Assembly: GCA_045604155.1 (NCBI GenBank)
Contig: JAZUNN010000054.1
Span: 1 to 64,000 of the forward strand
DNA from: JAISGQ01 sp045604155
GTDB taxonomy: Bacteria; Bacillota; Clostridia; Oscillospirales; Acutalibacteraceae
Length of the DNA stretch: 64,000 bases
Reading direction: 5' to 3'
In this document: piece after piece, positions 8,161 through 16,554 of the stretch
How positions within the stretch are numbered: the stretch's first letter is position 1
Layout: every line of letters begins with the position of its first letter
Notes under the pieces: generated by a model
What the model was told of the DNA's origin: nothing
Seen by the model: the letters and a program-made list of their open reading frames with translations, nothing else
Databases searched by the model: none
Position numbers and translations under genes: made by a program

Positions 8161-10197
8161 ATGAAGAATTTCAAAATAAGAATTGCAAAATTTGCGGCTG
8201 TAGGCTTGATTGTTGCTCTTGTATGTCTGTTCGCGTTCTCTGGCTGCCGCGGCAATTTAGCGGACAGCCGAAATCCCCTTGAAATTAGCGGCTGTCGTTT
8301 CTATAACAAGGTAATCAACAGCGCAGGCGATATGCACCTTCTTGCCAGAATAAACGGCAACGCTATGATCGGGGATGAATATCTGCATTACATATCCGTT
8401 CCATTCATCAGCGACGAAACAGTGACAGTTTCATGTCGCACATCAACCCAGCCTGTATCTGATGATTACATAGACATACTAACGCAAGGCGAACCAAGCA
8501 CAATGCGGCATATTTCCATCGCAAGAGAGGATATGTCTATTCAGCGTGAGCTGTCGCTTGATCCCGCCACACAGGTCCTCACTTCGCTGGGCGAGGCTGA
8601 TTCGGTGCTGACCATGGGCGACAGTTCGTATACATTCGATGTATATACTGCGGAGCTTGACAAGGCATACACTATTGAGGACTTACCCTCGGATGCAATC
8701 TTTACTACCGACGGAAAGCGCGCCTACTACATTGAGGACAGGCAGATAGTGCGATGTCATTGCGAACAAGGACTTACCGAAACCCTTGAGAGCAATATAT
8801 CTTTCTACGCCGAATCTCTCCTCGGCGTCATTACCGCCGAGGACGGCGAGGATTATGTGCTGTTTTTTGCGACCGCGGCTGATTTGCGACAGTACGACTT
8901 GGTTATGCATGCAGATACCGGTGTGATTGTGAACGCATACCGTACCGATATGTTCACCGAAACGCGCGGCAATGTGTATCTCGCAAGTACGCAGAATGAC
9001 GACCAGTGGCACTGGGTAATCAGTGCATCTCAGGGCGCTGCGTTTGATTACACATGGTCGGACAGCGACTTCGGCATGACGGCCTACATTCTTTCCGACC
9101 GCAACATTCTCTTCGCGAACACGGGGTGTGACGAGGTGTACTTTGGCCTTTACGATTCTGCGACCGGCGAGCAGATTGCCTCTACTCGCGTGAAGGATTC
9201 AAAGGTCGGCCATTCGGTGTGGCTTGAAGCCGCGCCTGTATATCTCGACCCGGACACCCTGCTTATCACTTTTTATTCCTATGACAATTCGGTTTATTTT
9301 GTTTCGTGGGATCTGACCGGACACGATAAAATATTTGAGAAAATGCAGGTGGAGCGCCACACTCCCGGTTCATTCGATTTTCCGCAGTCCCTCGATGGCA
9401 GCCTGCCCGCTCCCGGGGAGGTCGGAGAAGCTCATTCGCCTTTGCGTAAAAAGGCGAATGAGCTGGAGGAAAAATATCAGGTGGAAATACGCATCGGCGA
9501 GGAGTGCAACAACATCATTGATGTCTACGCGATCAAACCCCTTACTGATTACGCCCAGGTCGAGCTTGCTCTCAATACTCTTGACGAGCAAATGGCGCGA
9601 TACCCCGACAATTTCTTTGCACAGCTTGAACACGACGGTAAGCCTCTGCTCATTTATCTCAGCGGCGAACTGATTTCTTTGCTCGAGGAAATTGACAACG
9701 CGGGCGGATTATTCACCTACTATGGATCGCAGAGGATGATTATTGTCGACTCGCAATCTGCCGATTTTTTGCACGCTTCTTTCCATCATGAAATTTGCCA
9801 CGCCATTGAAGACAGGATGAAAAACACATTTTCAGACGGCAACGAGCCCGATTTTGATTCAGAAAAGCTTAATGCTTTCAATCCGATGCCTGATATGTAT
9901 CTATATTTCCGCGAAGAAGATCCTTCCGACGAAGATCACAAATACTTCTACACCAGCATCGAAATGTGCGGTGGAGACCTCGAAAACGCCTGCTTTGTGG
10001 ACCAATACTCACTGAATTCACCGGGTGAAGATATGGCAACCATCTTCGAATCGGTGATGTCTGACCGCATTTTTAATATAGATTTCAGCAAATCCCCCGT
10101 GCTTCGCAGTAAGCTTAATTATTTTTGCGATTGTATGCGCAAATCCTTTGACTCCACCGATTGGGAAGAAGTACCGTGGGAAGTGTACATGGACTGA
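8161..10197 (+). CDS. Large lipoprotein with C-terminal HExxH zinc-metallopeptidase domain
   Basis: A 678-residue lipoprotein; signal peptide 1-29, lipobox FSGC. The central part (about 100-410) is beta-rich and resembles propeller repeats. The C-terminal part (about 430-678) carries H543-E-I-C-H547, the zinc-binding HExxH signature, and a later acidic SPGEDMATIFE helix (about residue 620) that fits the third ligand. This is the layout of putative surface zinc peptidases of Clostridia. GGAGG precedes the ATG. It has its own transcription unit between terminators at 8001 and 10221. The substrate is unknown. Confidence 0.75.
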   Translation: MKNFKIRIAKFAAVGLIVALVCLFAFSGCRGNLADSRNPLEISGCRFYNKVINSAGDMHLLARINGNAMIGDEYLHYISVPFISDETVTVSCRTSTQPVSDDYIDILTQGEPSTMRHISIAREDMSIQRELSLDPATQVLTSLGEADSVLTMGDSSYTFDVYTAELDKAYTIEDLPSDAIFTTDGKRAYYIEDRQIVRCHCEQGLTETLESNISFYAESLLGVITAEDGEDYVLFFATAADLRQYDLVMHADTGVIVNAYRTDMFTETRGNVYLASTQNDDQWHWVISASQGAAFDYTWSDSDFGMTAYILSDRNILFANTGCDEVYFGLYDSATGEQIASTRVKDSKVGHSVWLEAAPVYLDPDTLLITFYSYDNSVYFVSWDLTGHDKIFEKMQVERHTPGSFDFPQSLDGSLPAPGEVGEAHSPLRKKANELEEKYQVEIRIGEECNNIIDVYAIKPLTDYAQVELALNTLDEQMARYPDNFFAQLEHDGKPLLIYLSGELISLLEEIDNAGGLFTYYGSQRMIIVDSQSADFLHASFHHEICHAIEDRMKNTFSDGNEPDFDSEKLNAFNPMPDMYLYFREEDPSDEDHKYFYTSIEMCGGDLENACFVDQYSLNSPGEDMATIFESVMSDRIFNIDFSKSPVLRSKLNYFCDCMRKSFDSTDWEEVPWEVYMD

Positions 10198-10220
10198 AGA
10201 TGGAAAAGCACAGACAAAGC

Positions 10221-10263
10221 AAGCCAGCGTCACAGAAAACCATTCCGTGACGCTGGCTTTTTC
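10221..10263 (+). terminator. Rho-independent terminator
   Basis: A 13-bp perfect stem (10221-10233 with 10247-10259) is followed by TTTTC. It terminates the metallopeptidase lipoprotein gene. Confidence 0.9.
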
Positions 10264-10281
10264 TTTATATGGGATTAATAC

Positions 10282-10350
10282 GGATAATCAAACAAAACAA
10301 CAAATCCGAACCCATCTCCCACAGGAGTTGAATTCGGATTTGTACAGTTT
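10282..10350. repeat. Left copy of the tRNA-Pro terminator repeat
   Basis: This 69-base segment matches 14204-14272 at 62 of 69 positions with no gaps. It includes the 10-bp stem CAAATCCGAA / TTCGGATTTG. The right copy is the natural transcription terminator of the tRNA-Pro gene, while this one has no tRNA next to it. Together the copies bracket the accessory genes at 10.4-14.1 kb and look like the ends of an island. Confidence 0.75.
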
Positions 10351-10483
10351 GTGCCTGGCACACGAAAAAGATATTACCAACCATAAAGTTGAACTATAGT
10401 ATAATTTTGCAATTTACAAATTATTATGTTCATCAGCCACTAACTTGACTACCAAAAGCAAATGCAGATTAAGACAAAACCAC

Positions 10484-11257
10484 CTATTCAGTTATAGTAC
10501 CATCTTTGATATGATAACTAATTTCATGCATTTCACAAAATCTAACGGTTTCAATGGCACATGAATTAAAGAACTGCTTATTATTATTGTAAGCTGTTAC
10601 TTCTTTGCTATAATTCATTCTCCCAAAAATAATCTTGTCAACAAAACTAACAGCCTCTAATATTTCCATCAAATCCTGATCCACCATATTGGGCGTAGGA
10701 TATGGTTCGATACTTACCCATGTTTTACATCCAGCATCGTGTAGTGCCCTTAAAGCCTTAAGACGTTCACACAGAGGTGCTGAACCTGGTTCCATTCTTT
10801 CTCTAAAATCTTCACTTAATGATACAAGGGTTATTCCATATTCGTTTTCTTTAGACAATCCCGCAAGTTCAATAGGTAAAATTCCTTTTGTAAGCACAGA
10901 ACATTTAATTCCTGACTCATTCAATTTCCTTATTGCTGCAACGCTCATATCAATTATTTCTTGGTACTGAAACATAAATGGATCTGTAGTAAAACATAGA
11001 TGCAACATTTTAATTTTCGATTTATACTTTGGGATTTCCTTGTCAAGTAACTCCAATGTGTTTTCAACCAATGCAGGTTCAAACCACTCTTCGTACGACC
11101 GAACAGAACCAAAACGTTTTTTTTGCAAATACGCATAGCACGGATACAGACAACCATGGGAACATCCTAAAACATGATTCATTGTGTAGTCACCGTACTC
11201 TACTTCCGTTTTATATATTAGTGTTTTTCGCCTAATGAACTTTTTGACCTTTTTCAT
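10484..11257 (-). CDS. Three-Cys-motif radical-SAM-like protein, partner of TcmP
   Basis: A 257-residue protein with C32-x3-C36-x3-C40 (GCSHGCLYPCYAY), the three-cysteine motif of the radical-SAM-like group that occurs as a gene pair with TcmP. The rest fits a TIM-barrel-like fold with MLHLCFTTDPF and VSIEPYPTPN segments similar to spore photoproduct lyase relatives. The ATG at 11257 overlaps the tcmP stop codon (ATGA), so translation was coupled. An in-frame GTG at 11266 is less likely. Its function is not established; a nucleic-acid or defence role is often supposed. Since tcmP is truncated, this may now be an orphan. Confidence 0.75.
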   Translation of the reverse strand: MKKVKKFIRRKTLIYKTEVEYGDYTMNHVLGCSHGCLYPCYAYLQKKRFGSVRSYEEWFEPALVENTLELLDKEIPKYKSKIKMLHLCFTTDPFMFQYQEIIDMSVAAIRKLNESGIKCSVLTKGILPIELAGLSKENEYGITLVSLSEDFRERMEPGSAPLCERLKALRALHDAGCKTWVSIEPYPTPNMVDQDLMEILEAVSFVDKIIFGRMNYSKEVTAYNNNKQFFNSCAIETVRFCEMHEISYHIKDGTITE

Positions 11258-12378
11258 TGTGCCCACCTTACAGAAACCTTATGATTTTTATCTTCAGACA
11301 TAAATGACGACTTACGGTTATTGTTTGAAGTGTATGCCGGGTACCTATGCACCTCAAGTGTTCCTTTCTTTTCTAATTCTTTTAATACATTCTTAACTTT
11401 GCTGGTGGAACAGACCGGTCCATACTTCATAAAGAAAATTGCAAGTGCATCATAAAGCGATATCCAATTTTTGTACTGTCTGAAATGATCTGTGACTTTT
11501 CGCTCTATATCTTGATCATCTACAACCTGATTATTGGGATCTTCTTGGAACAAAGTCAACTGTCCACCACTTTGGACATTCTGCCAAGCCTCCCATCTAT
11601 TCCAAATATTATCCACCATTAAAAGACAGCCTTCTCTATGATTTGTTACATGAATCATACGATACTTCGGTCTTTGCCCTCTTTTTATTCTCAATGGCAT
11701 GTTAAGAACAAAGCTGAAAATGTTTTTTAATCTTTGACAGTACTGTTCAACAAATTTTTCTTCTGCCTGATATCCATCAATTCGTTTTGCTTTATAGTCC
11801 TCTATAATATCCTGCCAGTAATCACCGCCTGCAATTTCATTTAAATCTTGGATTGAACGCTGTGACGTGGTCATTGTCGTTGAATCGTATTCTATCAAAT
11901 CCTCAAAAATAGATGGATCGTCAAGTACAAGAGAGGTTCCCAAAGCGTGACAAGCCTCTCTGATAAAACCAAATGAATTCATGTTGATAAGTAATTCTAT
12001 AGAATTAAATCTTCCATTAGCAAAACTGCTGAACATAGCGTATTTCAACGCCTTAATCCCATAAGGATCAATATACAGAAACACATTGCAACCGTTTTTA
12101 TCTTGAAGAATAGAACTTATATTATCCTCGTATTTTCCGTGGATTACACTAACACAAGAATAATTCTTGAGGTTTTCTTTTAGTTCATCCGCATAGTTTA
12201 AATCAATAAATGTCGTACTAATACTGACATTTCCCATGGTTGTTGACTTAAGACACTCATTGATAATTTCAAGTGCAATTAACGGAGAGCCCGGCTTTCC
12301 ATCCTCAAATTTTCCCTTTCCCGCAAAACAATCCACATATATTAAGGGCTTATTTGTATGGAGTATTTTTTCATTAGA
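11254..12378 (-). pseudogene. tcmP: 5'-truncated tcmP (three-Cys-motif partner protein)
   Basis: The frame encodes most of a TcmP protein: a methyltransferase-like SAM motif (YVDCFAGKGKF), the GSPLIAL segment, a DPYG motif-IV-like site, and a C-terminal winged-helix-like region. It begins abruptly. Upstream of the Rossmann strand only about 14 family-like residues (EKILHTNKPLIY) remain before a stop at 12379-12381. The only possible start is a GTG at 12336 with no ribosome site, inside the first core strand. The family's usual N-terminal 40 or so residues are missing, so I call it a 5'-truncated pseudogene. It overlaps the three-Cys gene downstream by 4 bases. Confidence 0.65.
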
Positions 12379-12496
12379 TTACATTGATGAAGCATGGACG
12401 GTAATTTATTGTGAATACCGCGACACAGGATATATAGGAAGTCTAGGTAATATATGGATTTATCAAAGCTTAATGAATACACCAAACAAATACTAG
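12379..12496 (+). pseudogene. Possible 3' remnant of a lost gene upstream of SUKH-3
   Basis: On the plus strand, exactly where tcmP breaks off, a frame reads YIDEAWTVIYCEYRDTGYIG and continues to a stop at 12496, overlapping the SUKH-3 start by 43 bases. Its protein-like composition and position suggest the tail of a gene (perhaps a toxin or another immunity gene) lost in the same rearrangement. There is no start and no family match, so this is tentative. Confidence 0.3.
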
Positions 12497-12912
12497 TTAA
12501 GTCAGGCTGGTCTGAGGAACATAGCTTTGATTGTACGAAATGGGTAAATGCTCTCACTGACGAGGGTTACCAGATACACGCATACGCGTTGGAAATACTC
12601 GAGGAACTTGGAGATATCTATGTATATGAAAAAACAACCTCGGGACACAACGCAGCAACATTTAATTTTAATCCCTTCAATTCTGCAAGTGGTGAATTTG
12701 ATAGGATCAGTGAATTTCAAAGGAATAGCGGTGATGGTCTCTTTCCGATAGGAGAATGCTTCGAGGATATTCTGTATGCAGGCGAAAGCAAAAAGATATA
12801 TGGAGGATCTTGGGCCGGATTACATCTGCTGGGAAATGATATTGAAGAATTTTTGAATAATATGTTTTCTGTAGATTTTAAGCCTGTTGATATTGGTCCC
12901 GAACAGAAATGA
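12454..12912 (+). CDS. SUKH-3-like immunity protein
   Basis: A 152-residue soluble protein resembling SUKH-3 family immunity proteins, which neutralise polymorphic nuclease or deaminase toxins. The N-terminal pattern (LVKSGWSEEHSFDCTKWV, then a helix and EILEELGDIYVY) and the central G-rich SWAGLHLLGNDIEEF match the SYLF/SUKH layout. No intact toxin gene lies directly upstream, so it looks like an orphan immunity gene. The ribosome site is weak (AGGAAG about 15 bases upstream). A terminator follows at 12919. Confidence 0.65.
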   Translation: MDLSKLNEYTKQILVKSGWSEEHSFDCTKWVNALTDEGYQIHAYALEILEELGDIYVYEKTTSGHNAATFNFNPFNSASGEFDRISEFQRNSGDGLFPIGECFEDILYAGESKKIYGGSWAGLHLLGNDIEEFLNNMFSVDFKPVDIGPEQK

Positions 12913-12918
12913 AAAAGT

Positions 12919-12957
12919 AAAGCGCAGGGCATGAGTAAAACACACCTTGCGCTTTTT
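12919..12957 (+). terminator. Rho-independent terminator after the SUKH-3 gene
   Basis: AAAGCGCAGG pairs with CCTTGCGCTTT with one bulge, then TTTT. It overlaps the end of the SUKH-3 transcript. Confidence 0.75.
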
Positions 12958-13073
12958 ACGTTCATATAATGGCACCCTTTGAAAAGTATTGCTGTATATG
13001 GACATCGTAAATCTATAGCTTTTGTCACCAGATTATTCTTGATATACAAGGGCATCTTTTATGTTGCAACACC

Positions 13074-13484
13074 CTAAATAGCAAGCTGCCTATTAATGTA
13101 GCTTTGTGCCCGCTGCTTGATTTCATGTTCGACGGAAGAACGATTAATAACCTTTTTCATGACTTCAATATAATCAAGTTTATTATCACTGCCATTAATT
13201 AAACGGTTAAGCATCCATACAGTATGCATAGTCGGTCTTCTTTCTACTGAGTCAATGAGTAGTTCTTCATAGCCCTTTTTATAAAAGCGTTCTACAAAAT
13301 GAACAATAGCACCGGGCATCCCGAAATCATACATAGGATGTCTTTCCATAAGCTGTAATAATGGCAACACTGCTTCGATTCCTGCATTTTGCTCTTGTAA
13401 TTTCATTATACAATCGTCCATAATGTATTCAAAATCATCTGTGTCAATACTTTTTTCAAGTTCGTAAATAATAGCTTCTATCAT
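13074..13484 (-). CDS. All-helical small protein, probable immunity protein
   Basis: A 136-residue protein predicted to be all helix, with HEAT-like spacing of conserved Leu and the stretch TMHTVWMLNRLING. ATG 13484 is chosen because GGGAAGGAG lies 6 bases upstream; the frame extends to 13517 without one. Size, fold and location between a SUKH-3 gene and a Sel1 gene, next to a T7SS toxin module, suggest an immunity protein. This is inference from context, not a family match. Confidence 0.5.
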   Translation of the reverse strand: MIEAIIYELEKSIDTDDFEYIMDDCIMKLQEQNAGIEAVLPLLQLMERHPMYDFGMPGAIVHFVERFYKKGYEELLIDSVERRPTMHTVWMLNRLINGSDNKLDYIEVMKKVINRSSVEHEIKQRAQSYINRQLAI

Positions 13485-13623
13485 GGTAATCTCCTTCCCA
13501 AATTTTCTTAAAAACAATATTGAACTCAGTAAAGTGGATTTAGCTTCATCACATATCCAAATGTGCAGTTTATTAAAAATGCTGGAGTAACCTCTTTTTT
13601 AACGCAAAAAGAGATGTAATTCT

Positions 13624-14097
13624 TTATTCACCTAATCTTTTTAGGTTTAAAGCTGCAGCGCAGCTGCCATTTTCGGCAGCGAGCTTGTACCAGTGTTTTG
13701 CTGTTTCGATATTCTTATCAACACCAAGTCCTTTTTCATACATCATTCCAAGACACGCCTGGGCATGGCGGTTATTCATCTTAGCACTGCGTTCATAAAG
13801 TTCGGCGGCCTGCTTCAGGTCTTGATCCAGACCACCGAGTCCTTTTTCGTACATATATCCCAGATCCTTGATCGCATCCGAATGTTCACTGTCTGCAGCA
13901 CGCTGATACCAGTATACAGCATCAAAATATCGGTGTCTTACTTCGTACATTGTTCCAAGTTCATATTGTGCATCCGCATAGTTAAGTTCAGCGGCTTTCT
14001 TTAACAGAACAAAGGCTTTTCTTGTGTTACGTCCATTGCTATCTGTTAGTATTTCTATAGCCGAAAGATACATTTGCTCGGCTGTCGTTATGTCCAT
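13624..14097 (-). CDS. Sel1-like repeat protein
   Basis: A 157-residue cytoplasmic protein of about three and a half Sel1-like (TPR-related) helical repeats, with recognisable cores ADAQYELGTMYE, SDAIKDLGYMYEKG and RHAQACLGMMYEKG. Such repeats mediate protein binding. Short Sel1 proteins occur beside polymorphic toxin immunity genes, and that is the context here. The ATG lies just inside the right-hand end of the tRNA-flanked block. It has no signal peptide. Confidence 0.75.
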   Translation of the reverse strand: MDITTAEQMYLSAIEILTDSNGRNTRKAFVLLKKAAELNYADAQYELGTMYEVRHRYFDAVYWYQRAADSEHSDAIKDLGYMYEKGLGGLDQDLKQAAELYERSAKMNNRHAQACLGMMYEKGLGVDKNIETAKHWYKLAAENGSCAAALNLKRLGE

Positions 14098-14203
14098 TTC
14101 AGAATTTCTCCCTTATATCCTTATATTTAATTCATCAGTTAATTATAGTATGTTTTGTTACAATACCAGCAGTTTTTATCAATTCTTATGTAATAACTAA
14201 AAT

Positions 14204-14272
14204 GGATAATCAAACAGAACAACAAATCCGAACCCATCTCCCACAAGAGAAAAGTTCGGATTTGTACTGTTT
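14204..14272 (-). repeat. Right copy of the repeat: terminator of tRNA-Pro
   Basis: On the minus strand this segment directly follows the CCA end of the tRNA. It folds into a 10-bp stem (CAAATCCGAA with TTCGGATTTG) followed by TTGTT. It is 62/69 identical to 10282-10350, with all differences outside the paired arms. Confidence 0.8.
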
Positions 14273-14348
14273 GGTCCGAGTGACAGGAGTCGAACCTGCG
14301 GCCTCTTGAACCCCATTCAAGCGCGCTACCAAACTGCGCTACACCCGG
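14272..14348 (-). tRNA. tRNA-Pro (anticodon GGG)
   Basis: A 77-nt cloverleaf on the minus strand. The acceptor CCGGGTG pairs with CACTCGG (one G-U). The anticodon stem CTTGA/TCAAG closes the loop ATGGGGT, giving anticodon GGG. The T arm GCAGG-TTCGACT-CCTGT is intact and CCA is encoded. Promoter at 14412-14439. The common spurious peptide frame across tRNA genes also occurs here and is not annotated. Confidence 0.95.
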
Positions 14349-14411
14349 ATTTATTTTTTGCGGCTCCGACACCGAGTGGGGTTACTCGCTGTTTTCCTCA
14401 CCACTCTTAGT

Positions 14412-14439
14412 ATTATATATATTCTTTTCCGTTTGTCAA
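14412..14439 (-). promoter_or_regulatory. tRNA-Pro promoter
   Basis: On the minus strand, TTGACA (14434-14439), a 16-base spacer and TATAAT (14412-14417) lie about 64 bases upstream of the mature tRNA 5' end. Confidence 0.8.
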
Positions 14440-14579
14440 GGGGCTATTTGATTTTTTATATTTTTATTTTAAAGATTTATTTGAATATCCTGTGAAACAG
14501 ACAAATAGATAACTTAATATAAGTACGCATCGGTGATATTCTGCTAATATCATCCGGCGGAGCACATCAACATAACATT

Positions 14580-14618
14580 AAAGCACCGCAATCGAAAAAG
14601 TCTCGATAGCGGTGCTTT
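14580..14618. terminator. Terminator hairpin after the T7SS effector module
   Basis: AAAGCACCGC pairs with GCGGTGCTTT (14580-14589 with 14609-14618), and an inner ATCGA/TCGAT extends the stem. The T-run on the minus side is short (TTTAAT). It most likely ends the minus-strand operon that begins at 16857. The rest of 14349-14734 holds the tRNA promoter and no gene. Confidence 0.6.
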
Positions 14619-14734
14619 ATATTATTGATTATTATTCCGGAAATCTGCAGTAAATCCTAAAAGAATAAACGAACCGCCCATTCCGGATTCCTTATTAATA
14701 CAAACGCAGCATACTGTTTGTCTGCACTTTTTGC

Positions 14735-15016
14735 TTAAAGCACTCTGCCGAAAACAATCTTTCCCTCCGGGCCATTTTCTCTAATAATTCCCAATGAGCC
14801 CCTTATGTTGAAAATACCATAAAATACTCCTGAATCAAACTTCAGATAAGCCCTTATGACATGCTCTGTTCTAATATCTTCTGATACACTAATTAAATTT
14901 CCATAGCCCTCCTTTTTAAATACCATTGCTGCACTAAGTGCACATTTTTCCGGTATATTAATTGCATCCATCAGAAGATTTGCATTTTTCTTTTCCAATT
15001 CACTTAACATTACCAT
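14735..15016 (-). CDS. Probable immunity protein for the metallopeptidase effector
   Basis: A 93-residue soluble alpha/beta protein with no known domain. Its ATG (15016, or 15010 two codons later) lies inside the last codons of the toxin-like gene, so the two overlap by 17 bases and are translationally coupled. A small gene directly after the variable C-terminus of a secreted effector is the standard position for its immunity gene. It lacks a signal peptide, as expected for a cytoplasmic antidote. The function is inferred from position. Confidence 0.5.
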   Translation of the reverse strand: MVMLSELEKKNANLLMDAINIPEKCALSAAMVFKKEGYGNLISVSEDIRTEHVIRAYLKFDSGVFYGIFNIRGSLGIIRENGPEGKIVFGRVL

Positions 15017-15938
15017 CTCTGTCCCACACTCCTTCATATTTCGGGTCATCACATTGATCTAACTTGGATTGATCTTTGGTGAAGCTCTCACAATCGTACT
15101 CTATCGGCTGCTCTAAATATTCTTCAAAATTATCCTTTTTAGGATCGTAATCTATATAATTACCAGGTTGTAAATTATTTCGCCATGCTTCGATTGTCTC
15201 ATCCGAGACAGTACCTCTGTAATCATCCGGATTATTTACTACCTGCCTCTGATATGAATGTCTCAGTTCGTGCATTACGGTAAGTCTCATCAGCAGCTCG
15301 TAGCTATCAGGGTCATCCAGGTAATCCGGATTAATTTTTATTGTATAGGTTCCATCTGGATTATCGCAATTCTGCCCCATCGTAGTATCCTTTAAAGAAT
15401 CGTCAAATATAATTGGTGTCCTTGTATTTTCCAATCCCATTATTTCAATCAATAACTGCATATACTCGTTAAGCATTTCCTTGCGTTCTTCATCAGATGC
15501 ATTATCCCATTTTTCCTCGGAAAAACGAGGATCATCAAGAAGTCGAAATGCCTCATCCTGCATATTTCTTGTAATATCCTTTTCTGATTCAAATACAAAT
15601 TCTTCCACCAAGGCATCAATTTCAGCAGGCAATAATCCACTAAAGATTGTAGTTGCTTTTTCGAGTGAATCAATGATGGTGCGTTCAGTTGCTTCATATT
15701 CCTCTGCAGCATGAAAAAGCCAGCTTGCCGCTTCTCCGCACTGCCGACTCAAATCATCCAGCTGGTTCAATAATTTTTTTGCTCTTCCATCATAAAATGT
15801 CAGGCCTGCTTCAATCATATTCAATGCTCTTATTTTTGAGAATATCGATTCTATTTCTGAATTGATGCTTTTCTGTGCAGTTTCAATAATCTTGCCATAA
15901 TCGTAGTAACTATTTGTATCAAACAGCAATTTACTCAT
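15000..15938 (-). CDS. Putative T7SS effector: helical targeting domain plus HExxH metallopeptidase toxin
   Basis: A 312-residue protein without a signal peptide. Residues 1-110 are all helical, like short LXG/WXG100-type targeting domains; about 110-170 is a helical linker. The C-terminal part carries H223-E-L-R-H227 in LTVMHELRHSYQ, a zinc peptidase signature, followed by EQPIEYDCESF, whose Glu280 fits the third zinc ligand (QPxExDA pattern of toxin peptidases). GGGGGAG precedes the ATG. It is the fourth of five co-oriented genes, behind three small WXG100-like proteins. The likely role is a secreted peptidase toxin aimed at neighbouring cells. That secretion uses a T7SS is inferred; no EssC is in the window. 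Confidence 0.7.
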   Translation of the reverse strand: MSKLLFDTNSYYDYGKIIETAQKSINSEIESIFSKIRALNMIEAGLTFYDGRAKKLLNQLDDLSRQCGEAASWLFHAAEEYEATERTIIDSLEKATTIFSGLLPAEIDALVEEFVFESEKDITRNMQDEAFRLLDDPRFSEEKWDNASDEERKEMLNEYMQLLIEIMGLENTRTPIIFDDSLKDTTMGQNCDNPDGTYTIKINPDYLDDPDSYELLMRLTVMHELRHSYQRQVVNNPDDYRGTVSDETIEAWRNNLQPGNYIDYDPKKDNFEEYLEQPIEYDCESFTKDQSKLDQCDDPKYEGVWDRDGNVK

Positions 15939-15950
15939 TGTGGACTCCCC

Positions 15951-16250
15951 CTAATTTTTCAGCCCAAGCGCCGCCTTACGTGCCGCCTCCTGGATTCGCT
16001 CAAAACGAGTCACCGCATCGTCCAGGCTTATCGCAAGCTCTCCCAACTGTTCCCCTATATATAATATATCGCCGCTTATGGTACTGAGTTTTCCTGCGCC
16101 AATTTTGGCTGACGGTTCTTCAGTTGATTTTAATACATTTGCAATATTTGCAATTTCTCCGGCTTGCTTGCATATCGTTCCGCAGGCCTGAGCCATCGCA
16201 TCAGCAAAATCATGATATTTATCAAAGCTGACTATTTTAATACCTGACAT
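15951..16250 (-). CDS. Small helical T7SS-associated protein
   Basis: A 99-residue protein predicted as a helical hairpin, with repeated small residues (CGTICKQAGEIANIANVL) and a C-terminal amphipathic helix rich in Arg and Ala. It lies 12 bases upstream of the effector and 11 bases after a WXG100-like gene, behind a GAGGTGAGA site. By position and size it fits the small helical partner proteins (Lap-type) that LXG effectors need for export. No exact family assigned. Confidence 0.55.
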   Translation of the reverse strand: MSGIKIVSFDKYHDFADAMAQACGTICKQAGEIANIANVLKSTEEPSAKIGAGKLSTISGDILYIGEQLGELAISLDDAVTRFERIQEAARKAALGLKN

Positions 16251-16261
16251 AATCTCTCACC

Positions 16262-16549
16262 TCAAATACGCTTGGCTGATACTGTAGCAGTATCTATTGT
16301 AGCCTCATACTTTGTTATGCAAGCATTTATTATAGTTGTAAATGCGCTCATTTGCTTGATCATACTTTGAATGGAAGTATGCAGCTCTGCAACTTTATTC
16401 TGGTATTGTGTACTGTCAACACCTGTCCATCCTGAAAACGCCTTCATATTTTTCTCCAATGCACTGAACAGATTACTATAGTGTATTATATCGTTGTTCA
16501 GCTCCGTGTACATTGCTTTCATTACTTCAAGATCTGCTCCAATTTTCAT
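16262..16549 (-). CDS. WXG100-like small protein
   Basis: A 95-residue two-helix protein with the central turn GWTGVDSTQYQNKV, that is W-T-G in the position of the WXG motif of ESAT-6-like proteins. The long flanking helices are typical. A GGGGG site at the end of the preceding gene serves its ATG. It is probably a secretion partner of the effector two genes downstream. Confidence 0.75.
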   Translation of the reverse strand: MKIGADLEVMKAMYTELNNDIIHYSNLFSALEKNMKAFSGWTGVDSTQYQNKVAELHTSIQSMIKQMSAFTTIINACITKYEATIDTATVSAKRI

Positions 16550-16554
16550 AATAT

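Noticed and set aside
10282..14272. An integrase or transposase for the tRNA-flanked block
   Set aside because: None of the genes between the repeats has recombinase motifs; the block may be a remnant or arose by recombination.
14139..14372. A 77-codon minus-strand frame covering the tRNA-Pro
   Set aside because: It reads through the tRNA and its terminator; peptides of this type are a known artefact of tRNA sequence.
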